Source of the DNA: Verrucomicrobiia bacterium
Lineage (GTDB): Bacteria > Verrucomicrobiota > Verrucomicrobiia > Opitutales > Opitutaceae
DNA length: 64,000 nucleotides
Assembly: GCA_011525695.1 (NCBI GenBank)
Contig: WYBX01000032.1
Coordinates: 1-64,000 of the forward strand
Direction of reading: 5' to 3'
Part shown: positions 1 through 11,325 of the stretch, piece after piece
How positions within the stretch are numbered: position 1 is the stretch's first letter
Layout: each line of letters begins with the position of its first letter
The notes under the pieces: generated by a model
Seen by the model: the letters and a program-made list of their open reading frames with translations, nothing else
What the model was told of the DNA's origin: nothing
Database searches by the model: none
Program-made: the position numbers and the translations under genes

Positions 1-102
1 ACCCCGTGTTGCCACGACGCAGTAGCCTTCGGTTGCAGGCGGGTGAACGTTCCGCCTGACGGGGACTTGCACCCCGCTGTGTGGACGCCCTCACAGGCGC
101 AC
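1..102 (-). mobile_element. 5' end of a group IIC intron (partial)
   Basis: Read on the minus strand, the segment starting at 102 begins GTGCGCC, matching the GUGYG 5' consensus of group II introns. It continues with a short hairpin, a GGGGTGCAAGTCCCC element and, near position 20, a GTCGTGGCAACACGG segment. These resemble domain I of class C bacterial introns in order and spacing. The 5' end lies 3 nt beyond a perfect 7-bp hairpin (106-125), the type of site (a terminator-like stem) that class C introns are known to use. The remaining intron, and any reverse transcriptase/maturase, would lie to the left of the window. The call comes from remembered consensus features, not a covariance search. 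Confidence 0.66.
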
Positions 103-247
103 GAGGGCCGTGCTCCGTCACGGCCACGTAGATCGATCCGCTGCGCAGAATGGTTTTCCCATCGGGTTTGTGGACGCCACGGAGGGCGTCCCTCCATGAA
201 GGCCATTCACACCGAGTAATGAGAATCCAGGAATCAAACTTGGATTC
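103..247 (-). repeat. Dispersed palindromic intergenic repeat, copy 1
   Basis: This stretch closely matches 7977-8123 in opposite orientation, including the shared block around GTGGACGCCACGGAG and a GATCGATCCGCTGC block. It contains a perfect stem, GGCCGTG (106-112) with CACGGCC (119-125). Copy 2 has GGCCGGG/CCCGGCC at the same place, a compensatory change that supports a real hairpin. The repeat is interrupted at position 102/103 by the intron-like sequence. No coding potential is evident, and its function is unknown. Confidence 0.8.
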
Positions 248-295
248 TTGGGGGGCGGAGCGCCCCTGCTTTACATCGGCTCATGCGGTTGCACG

Positions 296-919
296 ATGGC
301 GCCCGTGAAACGGATCCTGGTCATCGACGATGATGCACGACTTCGGCGCCAGGCAGCCGAGCTCCTGCGCGCCGAGGGCTATGAGGTGATCGAAGCCGCG
401 AATGGCAGCGCCGGAGTGGAGGCCGCACGACAGTCCCCGCCGGATCTCGTCCTGTGCGACATCACCATGCCCGAGATGAACGGGCACCGGGTCCTGCAGG
501 CGCTCCGCGAGGATTCCCGCACCGCCCATTTGCCCTTCATTTTTCTCACCGGCTGGAGCGAACCGCAGGATCTCCGGACGGGGATGAATCTCGGGGCGGA
601 TGACTATCTCGTAAAGCCGCTCGCACCGGAGGAACTCATCGCCGCCGTCCGTGCGCGGCTGCGCCGCGCCGAGGCCGCGCCCCTGCGTGCCGCCAGCCGT
701 CCCGAACCTGAACCTGCGCTGCTGATGGCGCTGGGGCTGACGCCGCGCGAAGCGGAGGTCCTTTTCTGGCTGGCCGGGGGAAAGACCAATGACGAGATCG
801 CCACCATTCTCGGGATCGGGCTCACCACGGTGAAAAAGCACCTCGAGAGCACCTATGCGAAGCTGGGCGTCGAAAACCGGACGTCAGCCGCCGCCATGGC
901 GCTCGAACGGATGCACTGA
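296..919 (+). CDS. Response regulator, REC plus LuxR-type HTH
   Basis: A 207-residue two-component response regulator of the NarL/FixJ architecture. The receiver domain (about residues 5-120) has the acidic pair in VIDDD, the phosphoacceptor Asp55 in LVLCDITMPE, Thr85 in FLTG and Lys107 in YLVKPL. A short linker leads to a GerE/LuxR helix-turn-helix (about 143-205) containing LTPREAEVLFWLAGG and TTVKKHLESTYAKL. It should bind DNA when phosphorylated; no cognate histidine kinase lies in the window, so it is an orphan here. The ATG at 296 is preferred because the REC domain begins directly after it; an upstream ATG at 248 would add 16 residues from inside the repeat-derived leader. Target genes are unknown. 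Confidence 0.88.
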   Translation: MAPVKRILVIDDDARLRRQAAELLRAEGYEVIEAANGSAGVEAARQSPPDLVLCDITMPEMNGHRVLQALREDSRTAHLPFIFLTGWSEPQDLRTGMNLGADDYLVKPLAPEELIAAVRARLRRAEAAPLRAASRPEPEPALLMALGLTPREAEVLFWLAGGKTNDEIATILGIGLTTVKKHLESTYAKLGVENRTSAAAMALERMH

Positions 920-933
920 CCGCCGGCCCCGGC

Positions 934-1251
934 TTATTGCTCGAACGACTCGATTTGCCGGGCGAGCTGCTTCTCGAGGCTCCCGCAAACCAGCTGGCAT
1001 AGCTGGCCGATCGAAGGATCGGCGATCGCGTACAGCACCTGAAGGCCGTCCTTCCGACGCTCCAGGATGTTTGCCTGGGTCAGCGTCTGGAGATGGCGCG
1101 AGACATTGGCCTGGGTTCCGCCGGTGGCCTTGACAAGTGCGCCGACGCTCTGCTCGCCGCCAAACAATGCCTGCACGAGCCGGAGTCGCATCGGCTCCGC
1201 GAGGGCGGCGAACCGGCGCGCCACCAGTTCGAGCGCTGGTTCGGAAAGCAC
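934..1251 (-). CDS. ArsR/SmtB-family transcriptional repressor
   Basis: A winged-helix regulator with the family core LAEPMRLRLVQALFGG, the recognition-helix region GTQANVSRHLQTL and the wing ILERRKDGLQVLYAI. It is divergent from the efflux operon starting at 1345 and almost certainly controls it. Two cysteines four residues apart near the C-terminus (QLCQLVC) could sense thiophilic metal or reactive sulfur; this is inference. The GTG at 1251 gives 105 residues, usual for the family. Upstream in-frame starts at 1299 (GTG) and 1326 (ATG) are less likely because they lie at or inside the inferred promoter (minus-strand -35 at 1336-1331, -10 at 1313-1308). The start remains uncertain. Confidence 0.85.
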   Translation of the reverse strand: MLSEPALELVARRFAALAEPMRLRLVQALFGGEQSVGALVKATGGTQANVSRHLQTLTQANILERRKDGLQVLYAIADPSIGQLCQLVCGSLEKQLARQIESFEQ

Positions 1252-1291
1252 CCGCGTTTCGCAGATTTTTGCAGATTTGGAGGGAGACAAG

Positions 1292-1337
1292 CTTGACACG
1301 CACCTACTGTATGCTTGTATGCGCATATATTGTCAAG
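1292..1337. promoter_or_regulatory. Divergent promoter/operator of arsR-like gene and efflux operon
   Basis: The inverted pair CTTGACA (1292-1298) and TGTCAAG (1331-1337) puts a consensus TTGACA -35 box on each strand. At 17-bp spacing lie weak -10 boxes: TGTATG (1316-1321) for the plus strand and CATACA (1313-1308) for the minus strand. Between them are two direct TGTATGC units 8 bp apart (1308, 1316) and the palindrome TATGCGCATA (1318-1327), plausible ArsR operator elements. The two promoters overlap face to face, so one bound repressor could shut both. Confidence 0.6.
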
Positions 1338-1344
1338 CGAACAT

Positions 1345-1602
1345 ATGAAAACCGAATCCTTCATCCGCGTCCTCGCGGGCACCGTCGTCCTCCTCGGCGT
1401 CGCCCTGACCTACTTTCACAGCGCCTGGTGGCTGCTGCTCCCGGCCTTCGTCGGCGCCAACCTGATCCAGTCCGCCTTCACCGGTTTCTGTCCGCCGACG
1501 CTCATCCTGACCAAACTCGGCTGGGTCGACAGCGACAGCGTGATCCACTGGGGTGGAAAACAACCGGCCAAGCCGGCCCCCACCGCGGGAGTGCATTCCT
1601 GA
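1345..1602 (+). CDS. DUF2892/YgaP-like inner-membrane protein
   Basis: An 85-residue protein with two closely spaced hydrophobic segments (about residues 8-25 and 27-45). It carries the features of the YgaP-type transmembrane domain: FIRVLAGTVVLLGVAL, then WWLLLPAFVGANLIQSAFTGFCPP. In many bacteria this domain is fused or adjacent to a rhodanese and linked to sulfur or thiol handling; here the rhodanese is the last gene of the same run (7545). Cys49, in the conserved GFCP, is present. It is the first gene of the run under the predicted ArsR-controlled promoter and overlaps the next gene at ATGA. The precise role is unknown. Confidence 0.8.
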   Translation: MKTESFIRVLAGTVVLLGVALTYFHSAWWLLLPAFVGANLIQSAFTGFCPPTLILTKLGWVDSDSVIHWGGKQPAKPAPTAGVHS

Positions 1603-1781
1603 TGAATCCAGCGTTGAAATTCATCCTCACGGTCCTCGCCGGCACCGCGATGGGCGCGGCCCTGGGTGCCTTCGGCCAGTGCACCTCGGGAACCTGTCCC
1701 CTCACCTCCACCTGGTGGCGTGGCGCGCTCTACGGAGCCGTTTTCGGAATCATCGCCGCCTTCTCCGGACGCTCAACGTGA
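1602..1781 (+). CDS. Small DUF6132-like membrane protein
   Basis: A 59-residue protein with two predicted membrane helices (about residues 5-24 and 40-55) joined by a loop holding a cysteine pair (QCTSGTCP). It resembles small YtfJ/DUF6132-type proteins often seen beside DUF2892 and rhodanese genes. The start ATG at 1602 overlaps the previous stop, and its own stop overlaps the next ATG at 1781, implying translational coupling in the efflux operon. The Cys pair could handle sulfane sulfur or bind metal; that is inference from context. No catalytic motif is visible. Confidence 0.6.
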   Translation: MNPALKFILTVLAGTAMGAALGAFGQCTSGTCPLTSTWWRGALYGAVFGIIAAFSGRST

Positions 1782-3115
1782 TGAACCGCACGTTGCCCTT
1801 TCGTCGCGCCATGCTGTTCGCGGCTGGTCTGTTCGCGGCCGGAACCGGGCGTTCTGAACCCTGGACTGTCCAGCGCGCGGTGGCGACCGCGCTGCAGCAA
1901 AGCCCGGATGCCCGGATCGCGCTGGCCCGCGCGGATGCGGCGCGCGCCCAGGCGGATCAGGCGGATGCGCCCTGGCGGCCACAGGTTTCCGTCCAGGGTG
2001 GCTACACCGCCACCAACAGTCCGATGCTGGCCTTCGGCTCGATCCTCAACCAACGCGGCTTTCACCCGGGCATTGATTTCAACCACCCGGGCACGATCGA
2101 CAACCTGAACGCGACCGCAACGGTCGCCTACAACCTCTACAATGGCGGCCGTGCCGATGCCGGTCGCGCCGCCGCCCGGGCCGGAGTGCTCGCCGCCAAT
2201 GAGGACCTCCGCGCCGCCCACCAGCAACTGGCCGTGGCCGTTGTCCGGTCGGTATTGCAGGTCAATCAGACCCGGCAGATGGTCGCCGCCATCGAGGCCG
2301 CTGTCCGCGCCCATGAAGCAGCGCGGGACGCCGCCAGGGCCCAGCTCGACGCCGGCCGGCTGCTCAAGGCCGACTGGCTGGCCGTCGAGGTGCAGCTGGC
2401 ACAGACGCGTGAATCGCTCACGAATGCCCGCCATGCCGCCGCCCTTGCCGAGCGCACGTTCCGCTTCGTGGTCGGACTCGATCCATCCGACGAGCCCCTT
2501 GACCTCGTTCCGGACGATCCGTCGCTCTCCGGCATCCAGACTCCCGCAATTGAGGCACCGGCAGGCCGGCCCGATCTGCTGGCATTGCAGGAGCGCGTCC
2601 GGGCAGCCGAGGCGGCAGTGACGGCCGCCCGTCGCAGCCGGCGACCGAACGTCAGCGGGTTCGCCAGCTATCATTACGACCATGGCTGGAAGCTCGATCG
2701 CGGCTCCGACAGCTGGCTGGCGGGAATCGCGCTCGATGTGAACGTGTTCGACGGCGGACTCGCCGCTGCGAGACAACGGCAGAGCGCGGCGGAACTCGAG
2801 CAGGCCCGCGAGGCGTTGCGCCAGGCTTCCCGCCGGGCCGCGCTCGAGGTCAGCCAGGCGCGGCTCGACCATGCCAGCGCGGTTGAACGACTCGCCGTCA
2901 GCACCCGGACGGTCGGCCAGGCAGAGGAGAGCGCCCTGCTCCACCGCGCGCGCTTTGCCAGCGAAGCCCTTCTTCCCGCCGACCTCCTTGCCGCCGAAAC
3001 GCGGCTGATCGATGCCCAGCTTCGGCGCGCCGTCGCCGCCGCCGATGAACGGCTCGCCCTGGTCGAGCTGCGGCGTGCGCTGGGACTCGATCCGATCGAC
3101 AACGTCCAGCCCTGA
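1781..3115 (+). CDS. TolC-family outer-membrane efflux protein
   Basis: A 444-residue outer-membrane channel subunit of the OEP/TolC family. An N-terminal signal segment (about 1-26) ends near AAGTGRSEPW. Then come two repeats rich in long Ala/Arg/Gln coiled-coil helices, as in TolC, CusC and OprM. Motifs include WTVQRAVATALQQSPDARIA near the mature N-terminus and LDVNVFDGG before the second coiled coil. It should form the trimeric exit duct for the adaptor and RND pump encoded next. The ATG overlaps the upstream stop by one base; the adaptor begins 9 nt after its stop. The substrate cannot be told from this protein. Confidence 0.9.
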   Translation: MNRTLPFRRAMLFAAGLFAAGTGRSEPWTVQRAVATALQQSPDARIALARADAARAQADQADAPWRPQVSVQGGYTATNSPMLAFGSILNQRGFHPGIDFNHPGTIDNLNATATVAYNLYNGGRADAGRAAARAGVLAANEDLRAAHQQLAVAVVRSVLQVNQTRQMVAAIEAAVRAHEAARDAARAQLDAGRLLKADWLAVEVQLAQTRESLTNARHAAALAERTFRFVVGLDPSDEPLDLVPDDPSLSGIQTPAIEAPAGRPDLLALQERVRAAEAAVTAARRSRRPNVSGFASYHYDHGWKLDRGSDSWLAGIALDVNVFDGGLAAARQRQSAAELEQAREALRQASRRAALEVSQARLDHASAVERLAVSTRTVGQAEESALLHRARFASEALLPADLLAAETRLIDAQLRRAVAAADERLALVELRRALGLDPIDNVQP

Positions 3116-3124
3116 TTTCCGCCC

Positions 3125-4218
3125 ATGATCCTTCCACTGCTTCAACCCGGCCTTTCTGCCCCGCCGCTTTCCGCCCGCCGGCCGCTTGCGCTGCGGCCGC
3201 TCGCCGCCCTTGGAATTCCCATGGTTCTGGCCGTGCTGCTGGCCGGCTGCGGCCGCGACCCAGCGCACGCCCAAGCGAAGGCCGACCTGCCTGCCGCCAA
3301 AGTGGCGGTGACCACCGTCCGCACGGAGAACCTTCCCGTGATCACGGAAGCCACAGGGACGGTCAGGCCCGTCCAACGCGCCCGGCTCGCGTCCAAGGTC
3401 ATGGGAACGATCGAGGAAATCCCGGTCGTGCTCGGCCAGCGGATCACTCGCGACGAGGTTCTTGCCCGGATCTCGGTCGGCGAAATCTCCGCCCGTGTCG
3501 CCGGCGCGCGCTCCGAGCTTCGGGCGGTCGTCCGCGATCTCGAGCGCGAACGCACGCTGTTGAGCAAGGGAGCCAGCACGTCCGACACCGTGAAATCACT
3601 CGAGGATCGCCAGGCCTCCGCCGAGGCGGCCCTGAAGGAGGCCGAGGTGATGCTCGGCTACGCGATCATCCGGGCTCCGTTCGACGGCGTGGTCGCCCGC
3701 AAGCTCGCCGACGCCGGCGATCTCGCTTCCCCCGGTGCGCCGCTGATCGAAATCGAAGAGCTCGGCAGCTTCGAGATCGAGGCCTCCCTTCCCGACTCCG
3801 CCGCGGCCCGGCTGAAGGCCGGCGCGTCGCTCGAGGTCGAGATTCCCGTCGCCGGCCTGCGACTCGAAGCGGCCATCACGGAGATTTCACCGGCAGCCGA
3901 TCCGCAGGCGCGGACCGTGCCGATCAAGCTCGCGGTGCCGGCCGGCACCGCCGTCCGCTCCGGGCAGTTTGCCCGCATCCACGTTCCCGGAACGCCGCTG
4001 CCGACCCGGCTGGTCCCCCGCTCCGCCGTGAGCACGTTCGGCCAGATGGAACGGGTCTTTGCCGTCACGGCGGACAACCGCGCCCGGCTGCGGCTGGTGA
4101 AAACCGGCCGGCAACGGGGTGACCGGGTCGAAATACTTTCCGGCTTGGAGGACGGCGAACGAATCGTCAACGCCCCGTCGCCGAGCCTGCGCGACGGCCA
4201 GCCGCTGGAGATCCTGCC

Positions 4219-4222
<4 letters not shown>
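3125..4222 (+). CDS. RND efflux periplasmic adaptor (membrane fusion lipoprotein)
   Basis: A 365-residue HlyD/AcrA-type adaptor. The N-terminus has a lipoprotein signal ending in LLAGC, so it is probably lipid-anchored and periplasmic. Family hallmarks are the lipoyl half-motifs around [19 protein letters not shown] and [18 protein letters not shown]-like sequence, a short alpha-hairpin between them, and a beta-barrel plus membrane-proximal domain (about 200-365). It links the TolC channel to the RND pump. The next gene's GTG overlaps its stop (GTGA). The first 30 residues are long for a lipoprotein signal, so translation may begin at Met33 ([12 protein letters not shown]) instead. Confidence 0.9.
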
Positions 4223-7544
<3,322 letters not shown>

Positions 7545-7548
<4 letters not shown>

Positions 7549-7913
7549 GGATCATTGCCCTCTTGAAATCGCTCTTCACTTCCCCACCGCGCGTGACGCC
7601 CGGCGAAGCCGCCGCGCGGGTTAGCACTGGAACCACCCTGCTGATTGATGTGCGCGAGCCAGGCGAATGGGCCCACGGCATCGCCCGGGATGCCGCCCTC
7701 CTGCCGTTGAGTGACCTCACCGGCCGCCGAACGACGTGGACGGCCTTCCTCGAGGAGGTCCGGGGCCGCGAGCTGCTGGTGTACTGCGCGGTCGGCAGCC
7801 GCGCGGCACTGGCCGCGAAGATCCTGACTGCGGAAGGCCATCGCGCGGCTGCGACCGGCGGACTCTCGGATTGGGCCCGTGCCGGCTGGCCGGTGGTGCA
7901 GCCGCCGAGGTGA
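7545..7913 (+). CDS. Rhodanese-like domain protein
   Basis: A 122-residue single-domain rhodanese. The fold is recognisable from [26 protein letters not shown] (DVRE motif) and the active-site loop VYCAVGSRA with a catalytic Cys at about residue 83. It ends with the CH2-like segment [13 protein letters not shown]. It should transfer sulfane sulfur or bind thiols in the cytoplasm; the first residues are mildly hydrophobic but no clear signal peptide is seen. Its ATG overlaps the RND stop, so it is the last translationally coupled gene of the efflux operon. The pairing resembles sulfur-responsive ArsR/YgaP operons known elsewhere. Confidence 0.9.
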
Positions 7914-7976
7914 AGTTCCGATTCACGCCCCCCCGTGGCGGCCATGAGTGCAATATGGCACGCATTCGGGATGTGT

Positions 7977-8123
7977 GGCCGGGACGGAGCCCGGCCCTCC
8001 ATGAATCCGGTTCCGATTCCTGGATTCGGACCTTCATTCCTGGACGGACGATCTCCGTGGCGTCCACAAATCCGATGGAAAATTCACTCTGCGGCAGCGG
8101 ATCGATCTTCGTGGCCGGGACGG
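7977..8123 (+). repeat. Dispersed palindromic intergenic repeat, copy 2
   Basis: Matches the reverse complement of 103-247 over nearly its whole length. It starts with a perfect 7-bp stem, GGCCGGG (7977-7983) and CCCGGCC (7990-7996), followed by CTCCATGAATCC. Near its end a second GTGGCCGGGACGG occurs (8111-8123). It occupies most of the 282-bp gap between the rhodanese and the glycosylase-like gene. The continuous sequence here shows what the intron-interrupted copy 1 should look like when empty. Confidence 0.8.
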
Positions 8124-8195
8124 CCTGCCATGGGCGAATCCAATTGTGATTCCTGATTCAGGCACTCATCGCCTGATGGGGATGCGGTGCCGCTG

Positions 8196-9122
8196 CTACC
8201 GGTGCTGATTCCCCACCATCGACAGCAATTCATCGCACAGTGCGATCAACCGGGCCCGGAGCGGTTCACTGCGGCTGGCGAAGGCTCGCTGGTGGCGTTC
8301 GTACTCGGCGCGGCCCTCCGGGGTCTCAATCGGGATTGGTTCGAAGCCGAGCCGGCGGAGATCATAGGGGCTGGCACGCATGTCGATCTCGCGGATGTCG
8401 CGCGCGAGTTCAAAGCAATCCGCAATCAGCCCGGCCGGCGCAAACGGGGCGAGCTTCGCGGCCCACTTGTAGAGATCCATGTTCGCATGCAGGCATCCAC
8501 GCTGCTCGAGCTGGGTGGCGTTTTCCCTTGCGGGCTGGAGCCGGTTGAGCGGCCGGGCTGGGACGGTGAAGAACCGGAACGCGTCGAAATGCGAACAGCA
8601 GATGGCGCTGCCCTCGACCATCCGGGCCAGCTCGGCGGGAGGAAGCCGCAGCGGATACTTATTGTGCCGCAACTCCGCCGGCTCCTGCCGGTAGACCATC
8701 GCCCACTCGTGCAGTCCGTAACAACCGAAGAAGGGCGGTCGCGACTGGACGGCGGTGAGCAGCCCCCGCAGCCAGCGCAGGAATTCGCGCCGGGACTCCG
8801 TCAATAAATCCGGATTCAGCACCACCACGCTGCTGCCATCGGCCAGGGTGATCTCGTGATAGCCGCGCCAGCGCAAAAACTCGCGGGCCGCTCCTCCCTG
8901 TAACGCCACCCCCGGTCCGGGATGCCAGCGCCGCAGCCAGGACGGACGAAAGGCGTAATAGGTGAAGAGGAAATCGTAGACCGGATGTTTCTCCCCCCGA
9001 GCTGCCCGGGCCTGATGGGGATCCGTCCAGACGCGGACCCGCTGTTCGTGGGCCTCCCGCCTCGCGCGCCAGTCAGCCTCCGCCAGGACTTGAAGGGGAT
9101 GTGCTGCCGCGGTGGTGCTCAT
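8196..9122 (-). CDS. 3-methyladenine-DNA-glycosylase-annotated family protein
   Basis: A 308-residue soluble protein. Its conserved features include HPVYDFLFTYYAFRPSWLRRWHPGPG near the N-terminus, GCYGLHEWAMVY in the middle, and ATQLEQRGCLHANMDLYKW followed by a C-terminal region rich in Asp/Arg. I recall this family from Actinobacteria and Verrucomicrobia annotated as 3-methyladenine DNA glycosylase, but experimental support for the activity is not known to me. The ATG at 9122 is chosen over an upstream in-frame start at 9224, which would run into the neighbouring kinase gene. It lies 49 bp downstream of the kinase on the same strand; no functional link is evident. Confidence 0.6.
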   Translation of the reverse strand: MSTTAAAHPLQVLAEADWRARREAHEQRVRVWTDPHQARAARGEKHPVYDFLFTYYAFRPSWLRRWHPGPGVALQGGAAREFLRWRGYHEITLADGSSVVVLNPDLLTESRREFLRWLRGLLTAVQSRPPFFGCYGLHEWAMVYRQEPAELRHNKYPLRLPPAELARMVEGSAICCSHFDAFRFFTVPARPLNRLQPARENATQLEQRGCLHANMDLYKWAAKLAPFAPAGLIADCFELARDIREIDMRASPYDLRRLGFEPIPIETPEGRAEYERHQRAFASRSEPLRARLIALCDELLSMVGNQHR

Positions 9123-9171
9123 GAACGAAAACTCTCTTTCGCGGGATTCCGGAAGCCGTTGCCGGTCGGCC

Positions 9172-10080
9172 TCAGCTCGCCCGCACCAGCAGCCGTCGGA
9201 CGCCTTCAATCGGCGGCCCTTCAACCGGGGTCAGCGCCAGCGGGGTAGTGGCGGCCAACGCCGGCACCGCCAGCGGATGGGTGAGCAGCGGCCCGCTGAC
9301 TCCGGCGGGAAGCGTGTCGAGCGCGGTGTCCGGAAAAAGCGCCGCCGCCATCCGCGTCGCAAGCGCCACCAGTTCGGTGACGGACTCCACGAGCAGCTGG
9401 TGGGCGGTCGCGTCGCCTTCGCTCGCAAGCCGCAGGATTACCGGGGCAAGGGCCGCGATCTGCCGGTTGGGCTCCGCATGCTGATAAAACCAGCGCGTGA
9501 TGTCACCGGCTTCGGCGGCGGCGCCAAGCTGGGTATGATCCCGGAGGGTCTGCGCCAGCCGCGAGGGCGGGAGCCAGCCCTGGAGCTCGAGCAGCCCGCG
9601 GGCAATCGCCCGCCGGCCCAGATCGTATCCGCTTCCTGGATCGCCAAACCGCCAGCCCAGCCCGCCGGCATAGTGGATGGAGCCGTCCGGGGCGCGTGCC
9701 GCCACGAATGAGCCGGTGCCGCCATGCAGCACCAGCCCGGGCCGGCCGCGGGTGGCAAGTTCCAGCACGGGCAGCGAGTCGTCGGCCGTGCGCACCTCCC
9801 CAAAACCGGTCAGCGTCGCCGCCGTTTCCCGCCAGAAGGCGCGATTCCCGGCGGCATAGATGTGCGTCGCGGCAATCCCCGGGCTGCCGCCGCCGAAGGC
9901 TGCGTCCACCACGCCGCAGAGCGCATCCGTGATTACCAGCCGGGCCTGCTCCGGACCGACCACATTGGGGTTGCAGCCCGGCGCCAGGTGCCGGGCGACC
10001 ACTCCGCCAGTTGCATCCACCAGGATGCACTCCGTCTTTGATCCTCCGCCATCGACGCCGATCTTGAACACAGCTGCCAC
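9172..10080 (-). CDS. BadF/BadG-family sugar kinase (N-acetylglucosamine kinase-like)
   Basis: A 302-residue ASKHA-fold ATPase. The N-terminal phosphate-1 loop is GVDGGGSKTECILVD; a second nucleotide-binding segment, LVLHGGTGSFVAARA, and GWRFGDPGSGYDLGRRAI follow, the arrangement typical of eukaryotic-type and bacterial N-acetylglucosamine kinases in the BadF/BadG/BcrA/BcrD family. It probably phosphorylates an amino sugar in the cytoplasm. A SIS-domain sugar-phosphate protein lies upstream on the same strand (10310-11038), consistent with cell-wall amino-sugar recycling. Translation starts at GTG 10080. An activating-ATPase role of the benzoyl-CoA-reductase type is less likely because no partner genes are present. 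Confidence 0.82.
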   Translation of the reverse strand: MAAVFKIGVDGGGSKTECILVDATGGVVARHLAPGCNPNVVGPEQARLVITDALCGVVDAAFGGGSPGIAATHIYAAGNRAFWRETAATLTGFGEVRTADDSLPVLELATRGRPGLVLHGGTGSFVAARAPDGSIHYAGGLGWRFGDPGSGYDLGRRAIARGLLELQGWLPPSRLAQTLRDHTQLGAAAEAGDITRWFYQHAEPNRQIAALAPVILRLASEGDATAHQLLVESVTELVALATRMAAALFPDTALDTLPAGVSGPLLTHPLAVPALAATTPLALTPVEGPPIEGVRRLLVRAS

Positions 10081-10309
10081 GGCTCACCCATTATGTGCCA
10101 CGTGTCCGCAAGGGAAGGAATTTACCCGGAAACTTCATCAGCCACGGACCCGCCCGGGAGCGATGAGCCACTTTCGTGTCGTGATCACGACACGGATCTG
10201 GCTCAGCTGAATCGGAGCCTGCAGAGGCCGGGGAGCGGGCCTGAAGATTGAAAGCGAACCCGGGCCGAATGGATTGGGAACCGCTCGATCCGATGCCGGC
10301 AGGCACACT

Positions 10310-11038
10310 TCAGGCGAGCTGGCGGCTCAGCCGATGCCGGTAGGCGGCCCCGACCGCGCGGTTATGCTCGATCGCGCCCGGCAGGTTCTGGCTGCGCAGC
10401 ACCGGCGGCTCATGGCCGTTCTCCTGCAGCCACTGCAGCGTGGAGAGCATCAGCCAGTTCAGGAGCGACGCGCCCACCAGCGTGCTCGTCGGCCCGCTGC
10501 TGACGCGCTCCGAAAGCGCGACAATCGTGTCACCCGGCACGCCCCCGTTATCGAGGACGTAATCACAGAGGGCATGGAGGTTTCGGCCACCCGGGTGGAC
10601 GGTCGCGGCCGTGGTCGACATCGCCAGCGACGTCAACCCGACGAGGATGCAGCCCTTCCGCTTGGCGTGGAGCGCGACCTCGATGGGCGCGGCATTCTTG
10701 CCGGAATTTGAAATCACGATCACCACCTCGCCAGCCCGGAGTTCGTACTGCCGATCATAGCGTTCGGCGAGCGTCGTGCCATAGCCCACCAGGTTCTCGA
10801 TGAACCCGCCGGTCGGATCGGCAATGATGCTGACGCAGACCAGCCCGCCGGCCCGGCCGACGATCTCCCGGGCCACTATCTCGCTATGGCCGGAGCCAAA
10901 GGTATGGATCATGTCACCCCGCGCGACGCTGGCACCCAGGATGGGGACGATGCGGTCGATGACGGGCCGGTTTTTCTCCCACGCGGTGGCGAGCATCTCG
11001 TTGGCTCGATTGAAATACGACTCGGCGAGCGAGGACAT
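10310..11038 (-). CDS. SIS-domain sugar-phosphate isomerase/etherase-like protein
   Basis: A 242-residue SIS (sugar isomerase) protein of the UPF0309 type. The phosphosugar-binding loops are TFGSGHSEIVAREIVGRAGG and VIVISNSGKNAAPIEVALHA. It may bind or isomerise amino-sugar phosphates produced by the adjacent kinase (229 bp downstream, same strand). The ATG at 11038, in MSSLAESYFNRAN, gives the usual family length. An upstream ATG at 11137 has a good AGGGGAG sequence before it and would add 33 residues, so the start is not certain. The lack of the longer etherase N-terminal lobe argues against MurQ itself. Confidence 0.75.
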   Translation of the reverse strand: MSSLAESYFNRANEMLATAWEKNRPVIDRIVPILGASVARGDMIHTFGSGHSEIVAREIVGRAGGLVCVSIIADPTGGFIENLVGYGTTLAERYDRQYELRAGEVVIVISNSGKNAAPIEVALHAKRKGCILVGLTSLAMSTTAATVHPGGRNLHALCDYVLDNGGVPGDTIVALSERVSSGPTSTLVGASLLNWLMLSTLQWLQENGHEPPVLRSQNLPGAIEHNRAVGAAYRHRLSRQLA

Positions 11039-11325
11039 GGCCAAGGGACTGAGCCAATGGGAGCCCGAGGGAAAGCGCGAAACGCGCCGGGACCGCGTGC
11101 CCAGCTGCGTGCCATAACTCCTGGCGTCTGATTCCATGTTCAGAATCTCCCCTTGGTTTGCCTTGGCGTCTTGAGATTCCCGAGCTTGGGATTCCAGTTT
11201 ACTGCCAAACACGGAGCTCAGCCGCGATTCGGACTGCGCGGCCGATCCCCAATCTCGAGATCGCAAGTCCGATCGGCTGCCAGTGCGCCCTTGCCCGCGC
11301 GGCGGCGGCTCCTACGGTCGCGGAC

